DNA from: Rutstroemia sp. NJR-2017a BVV2
Taxonomy: Eukaryota; Ascomycota; Leotiomycetes; Helotiales; Rutstroemiaceae
Reading direction: 5' to 3'
Assembly (NCBI GenBank): GCA_002946415.1
Contig: NJPS01000070.1
Coordinates: 124,001 to 188,000, forward strand
DNA: 64,000 nucleotides
Below are positions 43,562-56,357 of this stretch, piece by piece. The first letter of the stretch is position 1. Every line of letters starts with the position of its first letter. The notes beneath the pieces were generated by a model. The model saw only the letters and a list, made by a program, of their open reading frames with translations, had not been told where the DNA came from and did no database searches. The position numbers and the translations under genes were made by a program.

Positions 43562-45562
43562 TCATTTCTCCACATCTTTGTTGGGTCCAATGACTCGAAC
43601 CTCCTCAACTCTCGACTCGTCATGCGCCTCGAAATGGATCGTCTTCTCCACCGCAATCGTAGCCTTATCTGCCAATTCTTTATCCTCAAACACTGTATAT
43701 GGAAGAAGACAGGTCATTAGCAAAGTCATTTTTCTTCCGCCAAGCACCCCCGGCTTAGAAAGTTGGGAGAAAAGGGCGTTACACTTACGGAAGGCAAGTT
43801 CCTCTAACGTTCGTCCCTGTGTCTCGGGATAGAATAAGTACACCACAACGATCTCAATACAGATGGTTACGCAATACATGATGAGGTACTTCCAACCCAC
43901 GTTGGTCATCCCGATGGGGTTTACGTATGTGGTGAAGAAATTGGCGGCACGTCCGAAGACCTGTTCAACAGCTATGCCACGCGAGCGATCTGCATAGGGG
44001 AACAGTTCTACAAGGTAGGCTACGCGTTTCGTGAGCTACTTGTCAGAGACCTCGTGGCATGATAAGATGGACTTACTGTATGTCAAAGCGTTGTTGCCGA
44101 TATTGTAACAGGGTGAGTAGAGGTAGATGAAAAATAAAGTGGTGATGGCAGCGGCTTTGTTAGGTCGGTTGGTTTCGTATGCGAGCATGGCTCTTTGCAT
44201 ACTGACTGTCCAGGCTATGTAAACGCAGAGCATGCTGCATGCGCAGGTAAGGAACATCGTTCGACGTTTGTAGCGGGCCACTACCAAGGCAATGATCGTG
44301 CTGGTGAGGAAGGACCATGCGGTGTTGCCAAGGTTGATCATTGTCTTAGTGTAGGTATCCGTATAACCAATCATAGCGAGAATTTTCGAGAGATAGTATC
44401 TATGTTTATTAGAAAGTTACTCGTGCTGGAAGTGCCCATAAAGCAAGATGTGATGAAAACTCACGAAATCAGCGTATTGCCAGACCATTGTGTGAATATG
44501 CCCATGGCAGATGCAAGGTATGTCCTCCTTCTCATTCCTGGCGTTCTGAACATGTCCATCCAAGATTGCTTTGCAGCTTCTAATTCTAGCTTGATGGTTG
44601 TTTCGATCTGTGTCATCTCGGCACAAACAAACACGGAGTTTCTGTCGCCCTCGGCATGGTACTTCACCAATACATCGAACGCCTCGTCCCTCCTGTCCTT
44701 GCTAATAAGATAACGCGGGCTCTCGGGTAAGAAACTATGAAGTCAATAAGCCAGCCATAGTGTGTATTGGCTGGGACTCACAATATGAACAACATCTGAA
44801 TGAGTGATGGGCAGGCTTGCAACAGCGACGGGATTCGCCATCCCCAGTCTGTATTGATAGTGGCAGTGCGAACAGTGATCCCAGAAGCGATCAAAGATCC
44901 AGCGTACCACGAAGAGTTGAAGAGAGAAGTCATGATGGGTCGTTCCTTCGGATATGATAATTCTCCAATCAAGGCCGAGCCGGAGACAATCGCGAATACA
45001 ATGCCGAATCCGAGTAGCATTCTTGCAACAATGTACATTGCCGCTAGGACATCATTAGATGGAACTTCTCAAGGACTTCTCGGAGACTTGCTCACCGTGG
45101 ACTGCAAACCCTTGAAGGATGGAACCGAGAACCATGATCATAGACCCAAGCATTATGGACCATCGACGACCGAACTTCTGAGCAACAATAGGTACAAAGG
45201 GGACAGACAAGATAGCTCCCAAGCTATACGCCGCCGCCACTATTCCCAAGAGTTCCGCCTTGAGCGCATAGGTCTCTTTCCCAGTCGCATCAACGCCGAG
45301 CACACCAAAATCTGAAAGGCATTAGTGTCCAGCACGAATGGAAAGTCAAGGCTACTTTACACTTGTTCCAAGAAGGTATGAACTGCAAGCCATTGATCAT
45401 CTGCGAATCGAAGCCCGATGTTATCTCAATCCCCATACACGTGGGACATAACAGGAAATACAGATATCTCAAATTCCTCTTTCTGTACCAAGGTACCTTA
45501 TCCTCCTCCACGATCCTCGTCAGCACGGGATCCGCTTCATGACCCAAGTCAACCAAACCCAT
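43562..45562 (-). CDS. MFS sugar transporter (544 aa)
   Basis: Seven exons: 45562-45361, 45311-45096, 45043-44782, 44734-44465, 44399-44077, 44019-43789 and 43692-43562. All junction phases agree, giving 544 aa. Sugar-porter signatures are present in order: SGFDSQMINGLQ in TM1, KFGRRWSIMLGS (loop 2-3 G-R-R), ARMLLGFGI and ELSYPKERP, TDWGWRIPSLLQ, FLPESPRYLIS (the PESPR motif), GIFTQWSGNTLISYYL in TM7, YTYLVELFPYADRSRG, and YPETQGRTLEE (the PET-x-G motif). It is a 12-TM plasma-membrane H+/sugar symporter-type protein. The FTQWSGN-x-x-SYYL form resembles fungal lactose/disaccharide permease-like clades, a weak hint at substrate. It starts at the ATG at 45562; the open frame upstream begins only with TTG. 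Intact and probably functional. Confidence 0.92.
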
Positions 45563-46208
45563 GATTTCCTTTCCAAATTCACGCAATTGAAGTCACACAC
45601 ACCCCAAAAAAATTGTCGCTATTTTCGATTTCGATTTCTGGGAAGGTGGCACGACAGACCAAACTTGTGTTTCGAACACGGAGGAACTAGACGTAAGTTG
45701 ATGCGTCCGGCCGTGCAGATATAGCTTCAAGAATTACTCTGCAAAGTAGCAAGCAAGTCAACTACCCCGCGCTGACTACATGCTTGGCAGCTTCGTTCGG
45801 TAGGGTGCTGTTGCATAAAAGGCTGAAATGAATGGTGGCCAAGCCGGGGTTGGGCCCGAAAACCCACAAGTCGCCTGGATAATATCGTCCTGCCGATATA
45901 TGTTTTGTCGGGCGGGAGGTTTGGGGGTACATCATGCGGGTCGGACTTTGTTGAGGGTATTTCTTACGTGCAGCTGTTGCTCCTTCTACTTCTATACCGA
46001 AAGCCGCGATTGCGCTTGTGGTGTTGTGACGGAATCTCACTTCGGGAAGGCTTCTAGAAGAAGAAGGCCCTTCTGTTTCACTGCATATGTATATTGATAT
46101 GCAAGACATGAAAAGCCTCAATATTGACGGCAGTGATGCCGGGAAAATATTTCTGGTAACTGGTAACGATTCAAGATTGGCTCTATACCGTACATGCAGC
46201 GGGCATAT
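45563..46208. other. intergenic region, 0.6 kb
   Basis: No gene. It holds the promoter of the transporter and the 3' flank of the 2EXR gene. Confidence 0.5.
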
Positions 46209-47210
46209 TCAAATATTCTGGAAAGTTCCAAAAACTGCTTGGAAACCTGGCTTGAAGTCTGCTAGTTCCTGTCCAGAAACCCTGCTGTTGTTGATGGTTC
46301 CTTCCTCGATCACAACCTTGAACTTTTGAAGTAATATTTTGTAATTATGGCGGTTGAGGGCAGTCATCCTCTCAGTGAGAAGGGAACCTTTGCAGCTATC
46401 ATTCCAACAAGATCGCGCAAATGTCCAATAATTGTCCTCTAGTGGTGTAAAAGTAATAGCTCTTCGCACATCCAATCCGTACCGATTGTAACCCAGACAT
46501 ACCATCTGTAGTCCCTTCCATATTCGAAGAACGTTATGGAAGGAATCGGCAGTGCAATGCATGGTAACCGGCAGATTACTGGGAAACCCCAAATGCCGAA
46601 CTCTTTCAATATCTAAAGGATTGACCAGAGCGAAGAACTGCTCGAAGCATGACCTAGGCCAGAATTTGTTGATTGGGCGATCCTCCTGGAAGCACAGCAT
46701 GTCTTTCTCGTAGTTAAAATAGATCATTGGCGGAACAGTGTCATCTCCGCGGGTCATCCCAAAGCATAGTTCGTAGTATTTGAGAGCAGTTTTGCGTGAG
46801 AGTGAGGACGTGTGTAGTGCTGCCGGAATAGGCGCAGTGGATATGAAGCCTGTCCAATACAGCCTTGGACTTGGTGGGACATCAATAACGTGTTGGCTGT
46901 ACACTGATACTACCCGTTGTGGTTCAGACTGACACGCTATCTCCCAGATGATTGTTTGTAACTCCAGGGGAAGGTTGGAGAAGTGTGGGAAATCAATAGC
47001 CTCGCCATCTGTAGATCCCGCGCTTCTAGAGCGATCATGGAATCCTGCATTCTTCAAGTCTAGCCCTTTCCTGGAAGATGATACAGGCGGGAGCTGCCGG
47101 AGTTGCAAAGCTGATGCTACGTGACTGAACAATGATGTTAATGTTGGAGAGGTAGGGCGATGGTACGGGACTTACAATATACCCCGCGGCAGGAGCCTCG
47201 TTCTAGTCAT
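46209..47210 (-). CDS. 2EXR-domain protein (316 aa)
   Basis: Exon 1 (47210-47176) encodes MTRTRLLPRGI, and exon 2 (47124-46209) the rest; phase-matched GTAAGT donor and TTCAG acceptor, 316 aa. Near residue 50 it has the F-box-like start of the 2EXR family: FPHFSNLPLELQTIIWEIA, followed by PQRVVSVY. After it comes LHTSSLSRKTALKYYELCF, the typical second block, then MIYFNYEKDMLCF (the I-x-F-[ND]-x-x-x-D-x-[LI]-x-[FC] block). 2EXR proteins are very numerous and of unknown function in Leotiomycetes and Sordariomycetes. The LP-x-E-L-x-x-x-IW start resembles F-boxes, but adaptor function in SCF ligases is not shown. No signal peptide. Confidence 0.85.
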
Positions 47211-48440
47211 TTTAATGCCTATGCAAACCTATCCGTACTTGACGCAAAAGCCGACCACCTTCTAAATTCGTGCTGTCGACGAACTTAATTGCGGGAATGA
47301 TGTGGGGGTGGGGGGAGCAGGAGCGTCTCAATGATCTGTCTGCAAGATTTGAATTTATACGCCCGTGAGAAAGCCTAGGCGAAAGGCGTAAGGCGTAAAC
47401 CTCAAATACAAGGCGTCATGCAATAATTATGTCGTGTAACGCTGCGAAGACCATAAAAATGTTCCTTTTTGGCCCAGTATGGATATATTTCCGTGATACT
47501 CCTCACAAACACCAGTTGGCATCTTGTCGGGTTGCGTCGGTAATCCAAGGCCAGTCCCTAGCCAACTGTTCAAGGTGTTTGCGGATGAGACTCCACACAA
47601 CCACAGTCTATGGCAAGAGCGGTAGCAGGGCTTGTCGATCCCTGATCACCATTGATTACAGCGCATACTACTACTCCGCAAGCTGTATCTTGTTGGATGA
47701 TCAGGGACTAAAGATGTAAGGTAGTGTGAGGGGTCATCCCATGTCCCGCAGTTCGCACTCAGAAACCTTCTTGCGAAAGTTCCTGCAGTAGAAAGACAAT
47801 ATCAAATCTCCTCTTCGGATCACCACGCGATCTAGTGCTATGTATTGACGGATTCGGGGTATAGTTGAAAACCTTCGAAAAACGCCCCTCTTCCAACTTC
47901 ATGCTTGAGCCAGTCTTTCTAAATTTCTCAACCTATGTATAAAGGCTGAAGGATTCTCCTCGGCTGACGAAGAAGTGCCTGTCTCTCCAACGGCTGACGA
48001 ATAGGGCAATGAATGAAAAAGAAACTGTTGGTGGGAGATGACTCAAGTAGAATATCGAGTTCACATGCTCGCCGGATTGAATGTAGGCCCCTCACATATA
48101 GTTTGATATGTATAACCATGCCAACTGCAGGGGCTGGTTAAGCTCTAGAGAACATGAGTCGCTGCTACAAAAGAGAGAAAAGAAAACAAAAGAAATTCCA
48201 GGCATATGTGCCGTCTTCGTTTGTGAGATTGAAGCACGTGGGAACCCAAGTAGCTCGAACAGGAAAGTGGCAGGTGAAATCAGCAAGGTCTTGCAAAGTT
48301 CGGTGATTGTAAGGTTGCAAATTCGAATATGATAGTCCCATTTTCTAGTTTCGTCTGTAATCTCATGACGATTTTCGATCCCCCAACACCAGACGCCTTC
48401 CACATGCATTGCCATCCCGAACTACTGAAAGTTGAAGCTT
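47211..48440. other. intergenic region, 1.2 kb
   Basis: No supported gene. It holds the promoter of the 2EXR gene and the 3' flank of NOP16. A small open frame at 47429-47719 has no motif. Confidence 0.5.
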
Positions 48441-49194
48441 TCAAGATTGAGTAGGGATAACCCCGCCAGCCTGCTTCCATTTCTCAACCCTTCTTCTAAT
48501 ATCTGGTTCCGTCTGTTGCATTGGATTCAACTTCCTATCCCGTACCATGGCGCTGTAGTTCTCCCCCCATTTCTCCACCAGACTCTCAATCCATTCTTTT
48601 TCCCTTTCGCTTTGTTTCCGCTCCTTCTTCTCGCCCTTTCGGCTAGCTTGTTCCTCCAGCATTTTTACAATTTCGTTCTTCGATGCAGAACCCTCCTCGT
48701 CACCAAAGCCTTCAAAGTCTCCACCTTCCTCATCTTCGGAATCGGAGTTCAGCGGATCGTTAAGAGGGTTTGCTTTCTTCTCATTGTGGATGACGCGTAT
48801 TATCTTTCCCGTTTCGGGATCTCTTTCTACTCTTGCTTCACTTGGTTCGAGAGCTTTGGGGAACGCGTTTGCAATTGCGAGTTTGTTCACTGTTGAAGTT
48901 TTCGATTCAGGTCCAGCTTGTCGTTTTTCAATACCACCCGTAGAGGAGTTTAACCGACTTGTGAGTCCGAGACGGCGATAGTTCTGTGTGAGCGTCTCCT
49001 CTTGTCTCCTATAATTTCGAACCTGAGTCAGTACCTGTAGGCGGGGATGAATGCCATTTTTCATGGCGGGGAGAGACTTACCAGTTTGCGGCGATAATCG
49101 CATTTCCCAATGGATTGATGCGCTTTGACTTCGGCTTTTGCCTGACTTTTGGGATTGAAGATCTCTTCTTTTTCTTTTGAAGTTCGCGACCCAT
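48441..49194 (-). CDS. ribosome biogenesis protein NOP16 (226 aa)
   Basis: Exons 49194-49082 and 49008-48441 (donor GTAAGT, acceptor TTATAG, phase 2), giving 226 aa, the usual size. The N-terminus MGRELQKKKKRSS-IPKVRQK and NPIIAANW-like block (NAIIAANW, split by the intron), then LTQNYRRLGLTSRLN, ARVERDPETGKIIRVI and NPLNDPL, an acidic stretch, and [39 protein letters not shown] are diagnostic of Nop16. It acts in the nucleolus on pre-60S particles in 25S rRNA maturation (established for yeast). It is a single-copy housekeeping gene and the best ortholog anchor in this window for placing the organism. Confidence 0.96.
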
Positions 49195-50883
49195 GATTGA
49201 TTTTTGTGCCGATGTAGAATAAGCAGGGTGGTGATTGAAGTTGTCGTTATGCCTACTCTGATAACGCTCTCTCAAATTTGAAAATCTTCACATTGAAAAA
49301 AAAAGATCAAGCTAGGCTTATCAGCACATGACCGATAACTTATCAACACATGACCAGAAGCTCTATGGTCATGTGACGTGACCCCCCTTTTTCTTATTAG
49401 CTCGTAGGATTTCCCACATTTTGGCAAGTGGCTCATGTCAATTCAATTCGTTCTTGAGCCTCGGAAGCTTTCAATAGATGTCTCATCCTGTTGCACTCGT
49501 ACTTTAAGCTCATCGCGATGTGATGCTACATGTGAATCGCTTGCTTGGGTTGGGACGAATTAGAATGTCTTGAATAATACGGAGTACGAGCTGGACTAGG
49601 GCTCGCGTCCCTACAACCAATGGCTGTCTGCTAATCAAACGAGAAACCCCCACGCGCGCCCCCTCGCGGATATGACACTTATCAGAGCAGGGCATTTATC
49701 ATCGTGATTGATTCGATGCGGGCGCCATCTCTGCTGGACACCTCCTTCTAAGTATGCCTTGCATTAAATGTGGCAATACGACTGCACAATGAGCGAGAAT
49801 CAAGGTTTGGATCTTTCCTACTGTAGGAGGTACTTGGGAAATGGTACTTCGGAGGTCGTTGAGTGTTAAATTCTTTCTCTTTAGCCTCTTGGAGATCTAT
49901 TTGCATAGCATCTTGACGTTTGTAGTTTTGCCCTCTAAACAGTGTTTTCTTGTTGATCTCTGGCATCGTCGGCGGACTCCGAAGCTGGAGCAAATTCGCC
50001 CAATCCAAAGGGACTTGGTGTAACGTTCCATCATCTCAAAGGTCCTCAATCTTCAGGTTTTAATTGGCTATCGCAAAAGCTATCCAATGATAGTCGAGGT
50101 GTTTTATAGTCAGGGGGCCTTTCGGAGAAGCTCTTAACGGCTCGGCAACGGAGATGGGATGGGCGGTAGGATCTGTTAAGTCTCTCTTTCCGTAATGATT
50201 TAAATCCTTTTGGCGCGCAAAAAATCCAAATCCCTTCGGATTTATCTTGGGGAGTCGCGAGCATGAAGTTTGGCCTCGGCGGAAAGCAGCTTTGGACCAG
50301 GCCCCGCAGCTCTTCTAACCAGATGGACAAGCCCATTGTAGAACCTTGCGTAGGAAAAATGATTGGTCAAGCTGTCATACCTGAGACATTTTTATCATTA
50401 AGAGCGATGGGTGTATCGGAGATATTACCCATTTTCGACATCGGTGTTACATGTATTCAGAATAGACTACATGAACCTTAGACCTTGTTCTCTCCGCCAT
50501 CCTCCGTCCTCCTCTCCATCATTCGCTAAGTCTAGCTCTGAGTTTGATTTTCAATTGCAAATTGTCATTGATCTGGAGATTGTTATCATTGGTACTTTGC
50601 AATCTATTTCAATCCGCAGTTAGTGCGCTGTGAGACTCAGAACTCGTGAATAGACATGTGCTCTTGGACCAGATTGGTACAAGTTTCAGACGGAAATGTT
50701 TTATTAGTTCTTCCGGCAGTTGTGGAAAATAATCGTCTGAAGGGTTAATTCCCAGCAGATTGTACTACTATACTGCACTATGGCAGTTGACGGGCAAAAT
50801 GAAACTCTAAAGCGATACGACGAACGGCTTCCTTTAGTCTTACGTGAAGAAATTGGAAGAAAATGATCATTTGGGTTGTTACC
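49195..50883. other. intergenic region, 1.7 kb
   Basis: No gene supported. Open frames on both strands (for example 49748-50008 and 50046-50336 on the minus) have no motif and no convincing splicing partners. Confidence 0.45.
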
Positions 50884-51652
50884 TTACTCGCCATCACACC
50901 AAAATCGTTCGGCGTACTTAGCTAGGATCGATGCTTCCTCCATTATCCCAAATTCCAACCCCCTTGTTCTATCGTACAGAAGAAAGCGTAAAAAGCCACA
51001 CTGAGAGATCTTTCGGACGGGACGCAAAACTTTGTTGTATGACAGAGTCTGTACCCCTCGACAAATAAGTAATCCGACTGGAAGACCTGTTTTTCCATCT
51101 TTTGGCTTAGCCCGTGTGGGCGGCTTCCATTCTGCTTCGACGACTTCTATCGTGGCTGGAAATCCTTCTATGCAGCTTCGAAACCTTCTAGCCCAATCCA
51201 CAATGACATAGCGCCATCGAGAGATGACTCCTCTTGTTAAAAACCCTCTCAGAAATACTTCGTGCAATGTCGTACCAGGATTGAGCATTCAACTCCGTTA
51301 TCCGATTCGAGACCACCATATCAGCCACTGTTACGATTGGCCGTTGTTATGCATCGGTTGTCTTGCAGAACACCTCAATGAAACCTAGAACCTGAATGTG
51401 GGAAATGGACAGCCCCCTCGTAAAAAAAGTGTAGATGATCGTCGACACCATTCTACGGGCTCATACTCTGGAGTCGGCATTGTCAAATAGCCATTGGACT
51501 ACGACCCTGAAGTCATGAGCACAACCGGCATGATCCAAGCTGACAGTGAATATCCCGAAATATGTATCACGGTTCTTCACCCAAAGGTGTAAAAGGGAAC
51601 AAGGAGCGGGGGAAGAGCGGCTTGACGTACCTAGGAATCTAGCATTCGGCAA
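50884..51652 (-). pseudogene. possible gene or remnant, unrecognised
   Basis: Two minus-strand open blocks look more protein-like than the surroundings: 51652-51463 (SSPAPCSLLHLWVKNRDTYF, FRVVVQWLFDNADS) and 51288-50884 (WRYVIVDWARRFRSCIEGF, EEASILAKYAERFWCDGE, then a stop). The first could end at a GTATGA donor near 51462, but I found no acceptor that joins it cleanly to the second, and no start codon exon upstream. I do not recognise a family. It may be a decayed gene, a lineage-specific gene with introns I cannot place, or chance. Confidence 0.25.
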
Positions 51653-53664
51653 GTCTTGAGCTAACAGCTAAACACCGGCCCAAATACATACCCTCATTGG
51701 TGGTTGACGAGTCTAGGGCATCTCTAGTTCCACGCGCAGCACAGTTCTGACTTCCGAATCACGTATCTAAGTGATCCTGCCCTCCGAGATGATAATTAAA
51801 AGAACCGACCAGAACCCCTTCATTTGTCCCAGTTCTTCCCCATTATTTTGCTGCGAGTCAAGGTTGTCCTCCGATTGCTGCGATTATGAATGTCGTGAAC
51901 TAAATAAGCCAATTAAATACATCACATGGGCCCAACCTATGATACCAATGATGTCTTCTCCATGGACAGCTCAGACATTGTACTTAATATGGTGCTGTGC
52001 TGTAGTGTAGTGTAGAAAATATGCGGTGCCCTCGGGTGCCCCTCATCAGATACAACATTCTCCTGCATTCGGACGCATACTCCAGTTTCGGTATGGTTGT
52101 GTCGGTGCACCAGGTGGTATGTTTCTTATCTCTTCGCAGTCTTATCGATTTTGCAATCAGATCCATGGATGCAATTGTGCCTTGATCGCACATTGGCTTC
52201 AGGGTGCGTTGTGCGCGCGCAGACTGGGTTCATGGTAAAAATACGGGTAACACCAAACTTTTTCCAAGGTTCTGCATCACTCCTTCATTATTCTAAGGGA
52301 CGGAAGTCTTAACTATTCACTCTCTATACTTTATTAGTCTTTTCGGTTCGTAGGAAGTCCATGTACTGTCACATTAGAATCCTCGTCATGATAGAGTTCA
52401 TAGTAGGATTCCTTGCCCACGATATATCCCTTTTTCTCCTACTTCTGTGTTCATGACCGAAGCCAAGATAAGTTAAAGCCATCAGCGGCCGGGCAGATGA
52501 ATTCAAGCATTTGAACGGCAATGCCGTAGGAACGAGCCACGGAGCCACCACTTACCCTCCCACTAGCACAATCCTCTTGGTGGGTACCTGACGCCGGTGG
52601 CTTTGATATTTCTTTGGACAGAATACCTGTTACGTCTGATCTCTCATCTCCGAAATTCAGATTGGCCGAAATACAATCTTGAAAGCAGCCACTGACTTCG
52701 GGCCAATAACTACCTGAGTAATGTCTGTGATGAATAATGCTAGTAACTTATGCGAACCTGGAGATACTACGCCCTCACTAAGTGTTGCAAATGGGCTAAA
52801 TATAATATCTCTACAGTAGTACTAAGTAGGCCTTAAACCCGGTAACGTCTGGGGTCCTGTGGCAGTCCTTCAAAAGATAGCTTCCGCAATGGCGAAATAC
52901 ACACCCCGGCTTTCACGATCATATCACGGCACAGGAATGGCACGAGCAAGCTTCGGTGGATTAAAATGTCTTAAGCTTATTCACATGAAGTTCATGATTC
53001 CAAAGCTTTGTGAAGCCCTCCTCGACGGAGAACTTCCTGTCCAAACGTTTGCTGAATAGAGCCTATGGTCATTAGTCATTTGGGAGCAGAATTCCGGTCG
53101 TACTGCTTTCGCGAATGAAAAGCCGAAAGCTGTGTAGAGAAGAAGAGAGTCCTGCATGGAAGGCTGCGTTGTGCTTCCTCTGCATACCCTCTTCTTTCTG
53201 TATGAAATCTGATTTGTCAAATAAAAGATAAACCACTGAGAGCACAGGATCACGGAGGGGGAGTGTGGCAGTTGAGATTGAGAGAAAATTGATCCTCGGT
53301 TCCTAGGAAAGCCTGCTTTCGATCCCCTGTCTCCCTTCTAGTCTTCTACCCTACATACAACCTTCAATTGTGCCCCCCTTGTAAAGCCGCAGCGCTGATC
53401 CCCACCTACTGCTTCAATATGTGTGCCGGGGCGGACCTACTCGTCTAGGGGTATCTATCGTTATGTCGATTTGGTCCTCATAATTGATTGCCATGCCCAC
53501 CATGAATCTTGTCCAAAGCTTGCAACCCCAAGCTTCAGCCCTCGGCTTTTCTCCACATTCTTCTTTATTTCACTTGGCTATTAATCAATGGGTTTCCGTT
53601 TCTCTTGTCAATAAAGGAAAAATATCAACATATTCGAACGGAACGCAATCTTTTCACCACCAAA
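51653..53664. other. intergenic region, 2 kb
   Basis: No gene seen. The last 200 bases are the likely leader and promoter of the regulator at 53665. Confidence 0.45.
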
Positions 53665-56357
53665 ATGACTCTCCCCGTAGCATGTCCTCCCTCGTCAACT
53701 GCTTCATCCGATCCGCCCTCGGTAACCCAACGCAAGCGACGTAGAAGGGCTCCTGCAAGCGGTGCCTCGGACGACTGCTTCGCTTGTACGAGACGCAACG
53801 TCAAATGCGATCGAAGAAGACCATATTGTTCACAATGTTTGGAAGTAGGAAACGAATGTTCGGGATACAAAACCCAATTAACTTGGGGCGTTGGTGTGGC
53901 GAGTCGGGGAAAACTTCGAGGGTTGTCTCTTCCCGTTGCCAGATCCGCACCCGCTCCTAAAAGTCCACCAACCACGCGACCACGAGCAGCATCAACAATT
54001 TCGAGATCTTTAGAAAAGACTGAGGATGGAGTACGGATTAAAATGGAAAATGCAGCATCTGTGCCTGTTAGTCCATTCACGACTTATGACTTTGTCAACA
54101 TGGCACCTCACGGTACTCCAACGTCTGGGATGTCGGACTGGAACATCTCTGCCCCAGCTGTTGAGTTTACTATGCCAAAATTCCATCAAGATGCCGCACC
54201 TCGTCAAATGCAGAGACAATTACCCCCACAACTTCATCGGATACATACGCTTAGTATCGGGAGATCCGAAGGGCTAGGCCTCTCAAGCTCCGTCGACTCT
54301 CTGAGTCCCTATCCCGACAGCGACTACACGTCTCCAATCAGCCAATCCTTCCAAAACGAGGATGTGCCCTTTCTCAACAGCCCTGTACCGATGTACAACA
54401 GCTACGCATCATCAAGAACTTCCGCCACAGATCAAAGCTCAAGTATCCTGAGCGACGCCCGCGGTCCAACTTCGTGCCCTGACCAATTCTACGCTCAATC
54501 AGAGATGAGCTCGAGCATCAGCTCTCATCAGAACGTATATGAAGTTGCAGAGCCACGCCAACGTCAGAGATCTCATCAGGGATCTCCCTCAGTGCACGAA
54601 ATCTTCTATGATGATGAAATGTTAGGTAAATTTCATTCATGGTCTGACTCTATCTTCATTGCTGACGAAAAGTAGGCATGCAAAACGCACACGATCATGA
54701 AGTCTATGCCACGAGTGCCAGATCCAGCCATTTTGGTTGGACTTCTATTAATGAAGATGATGTTGGTTCCCCTACGTCAGAGACAGATACTTTTCATCAT
54801 ATTACTGGTCATGATTCCATGTCATCTTCACTCATATCTGAATTATCACCTCGAATCTCATTCTTTCTAGATTACTACGAGAAAATCATCTGCCCGTCGG
54901 TAGTGGTGATTGATAGCCCCAGCAACCCCTATCGAGAGCACATTCTTGCTCTTGCCTCCTCCAGTCAAAGTCTCCAACATGCCATTTGTGCACTTGCTGC
55001 ATGCAACCTACGTATGAAACGAAAGCAGTCTCTCGGTCAAGATATTTGGCGTCAGCCAATTGAGCTTGAATTGCAAGATCGAATCAATGCTGGTGGGCCA
55101 ATTGGCCGCCCAGTCTGCACACGAAGAACTTCAACACAGTTATTACACGAATCCTCTAGTACAGACTCTTCACTACAAGAAGAATATCAACACAGATCAC
55201 TTGCTGTGTCCCTGCTCAACCAGCAATTAAGTGACCCCTCCAAAGCCTGTCACGACAGCGTCCTAGCCACCCTCTTCATCCTCTGCCATTACCGCATGTG
55301 CGAATCGGGGATCGCACAATTCCGCACCCAATTTGCTGGTGTTAAGAAGATTCTCGGAATGCGAGAATCTGGCATCGAAACCGGCAATTGGGGATGGATG
55401 GAATCGCTATTTACCTACTTCGATGGTATCGCAGCCAGCATCAACGATCGAGAAGCCCAACTCCGCGGTGGTTACCTCGACATCCTAGCTAATCCCTCCA
55501 ACCCAAACCACGCTCTCGAAAACATGGCTGGCTGCGATTCCCTCCTATTCAAAACCATTGCCAAACTCGGGCGTCTCAATCTCCTCTCTCAAAACCGCCC
55601 CGTCCTCAACGAACTATCTCCATCCTCACCTCTCCTCACCCGCAACCTCCGGCCCCAAGCCCGACCCCGTCTCGCCGGCCAAGCCCTCGTCGATTTCTAC
55701 AACCTCCACGCTCAAACCCTCTCCTTCGACGGCAACGGATTTGCCAGCACCCTCGACGAAGAACCCTCCTTCCCTATGCACAATCTCTCATCCCCCACCT
55801 TCCAAGACGACCTCCGCACCACTTTCTGGACCGAATGGAAGTCCTCTCGTCTCGCGCTCCAAGAATGGGAATTCGATCCCTCCCGCGTCGTCGCCTCTCT
55901 CCCCGTCACTCCCTCTCCCACCCAACTCCGCGACTTTGGCTACATCTCCGAAGCTTTCCGCTACTCGGCTCTCCTCTACACCGAGCGTCTCGCGTGTCCT
56001 AAACTGCCCTCGTCGCACCTCAATTTCCAGAACTTGGTCTCCCAGGTTCTGTTCTACGTTACGAGTCTGGAGGCTGGCAGCGGCGCCGAGAAGTTCTTGC
56101 TCTGGCCGCTATTTATTAGTGGGAGCGAGTGCGTGAATGAGTTGCAGCAGAGTATTGTGCGCACGAAGTGCAGAGAGATTATGGGCAGGAGTGGATATTT
56201 GAATAATCTGGCGGGACTGGAGGTTCTGGAGAAGTTGTGGGCAGAGAAGGATGGTGCTGAGGATGTGGGAAGTGCGGCATTCAGATACCCGAGTGCGTGT
56301 CCGTTTAGGTGGACGAGATATATGGAAGGAGTGGAGGGCGAGTGGATTATGGTTTGA
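53665..56357 (+). CDS. Zn2Cys6 fungal transcription factor (880 aa)
   Basis: Exons 53665-54625 and 54676-56357 (50-bp intron, donor GTAAAT, acceptor AAGTAG, phase 1) give 880 aa. An Arg/Lys cluster (RKRRRR) precedes the zinc cluster C38-x2-C-x6-C-x6-C-x2-C-x6-C65 (DCFACTRRNVKCDRRRPYC). A long Ser/Pro-rich disordered linker spans about 70-390. The Fungal_trans_2-like (DUF3468) helical domain begins near 400: LSPRISFFLDYYEKIICPSV, NPYREHILALASSS and LQHAICALAACNLRMK, then SVLATLFILCHYRMCESG and a C-terminal region with LLYTERLACPKLPSSHLNFQ. It is a nuclear regulator; target genes are unknown and no neighbouring gene set suggests one. The upstream in-frame extension begins only with TTG, so the ATG at 53665 is used. 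Exon 2 is C-rich in its middle, giving long false frames. Confidence 0.92.

Noticed and set aside
55558..56136. 192-codon Pro/Ser-rich plus-strand frame inside the regulator
   Set aside because: Out-of-frame shadow of C-rich coding sequence in exon 2 of the Zn2Cys6 gene.
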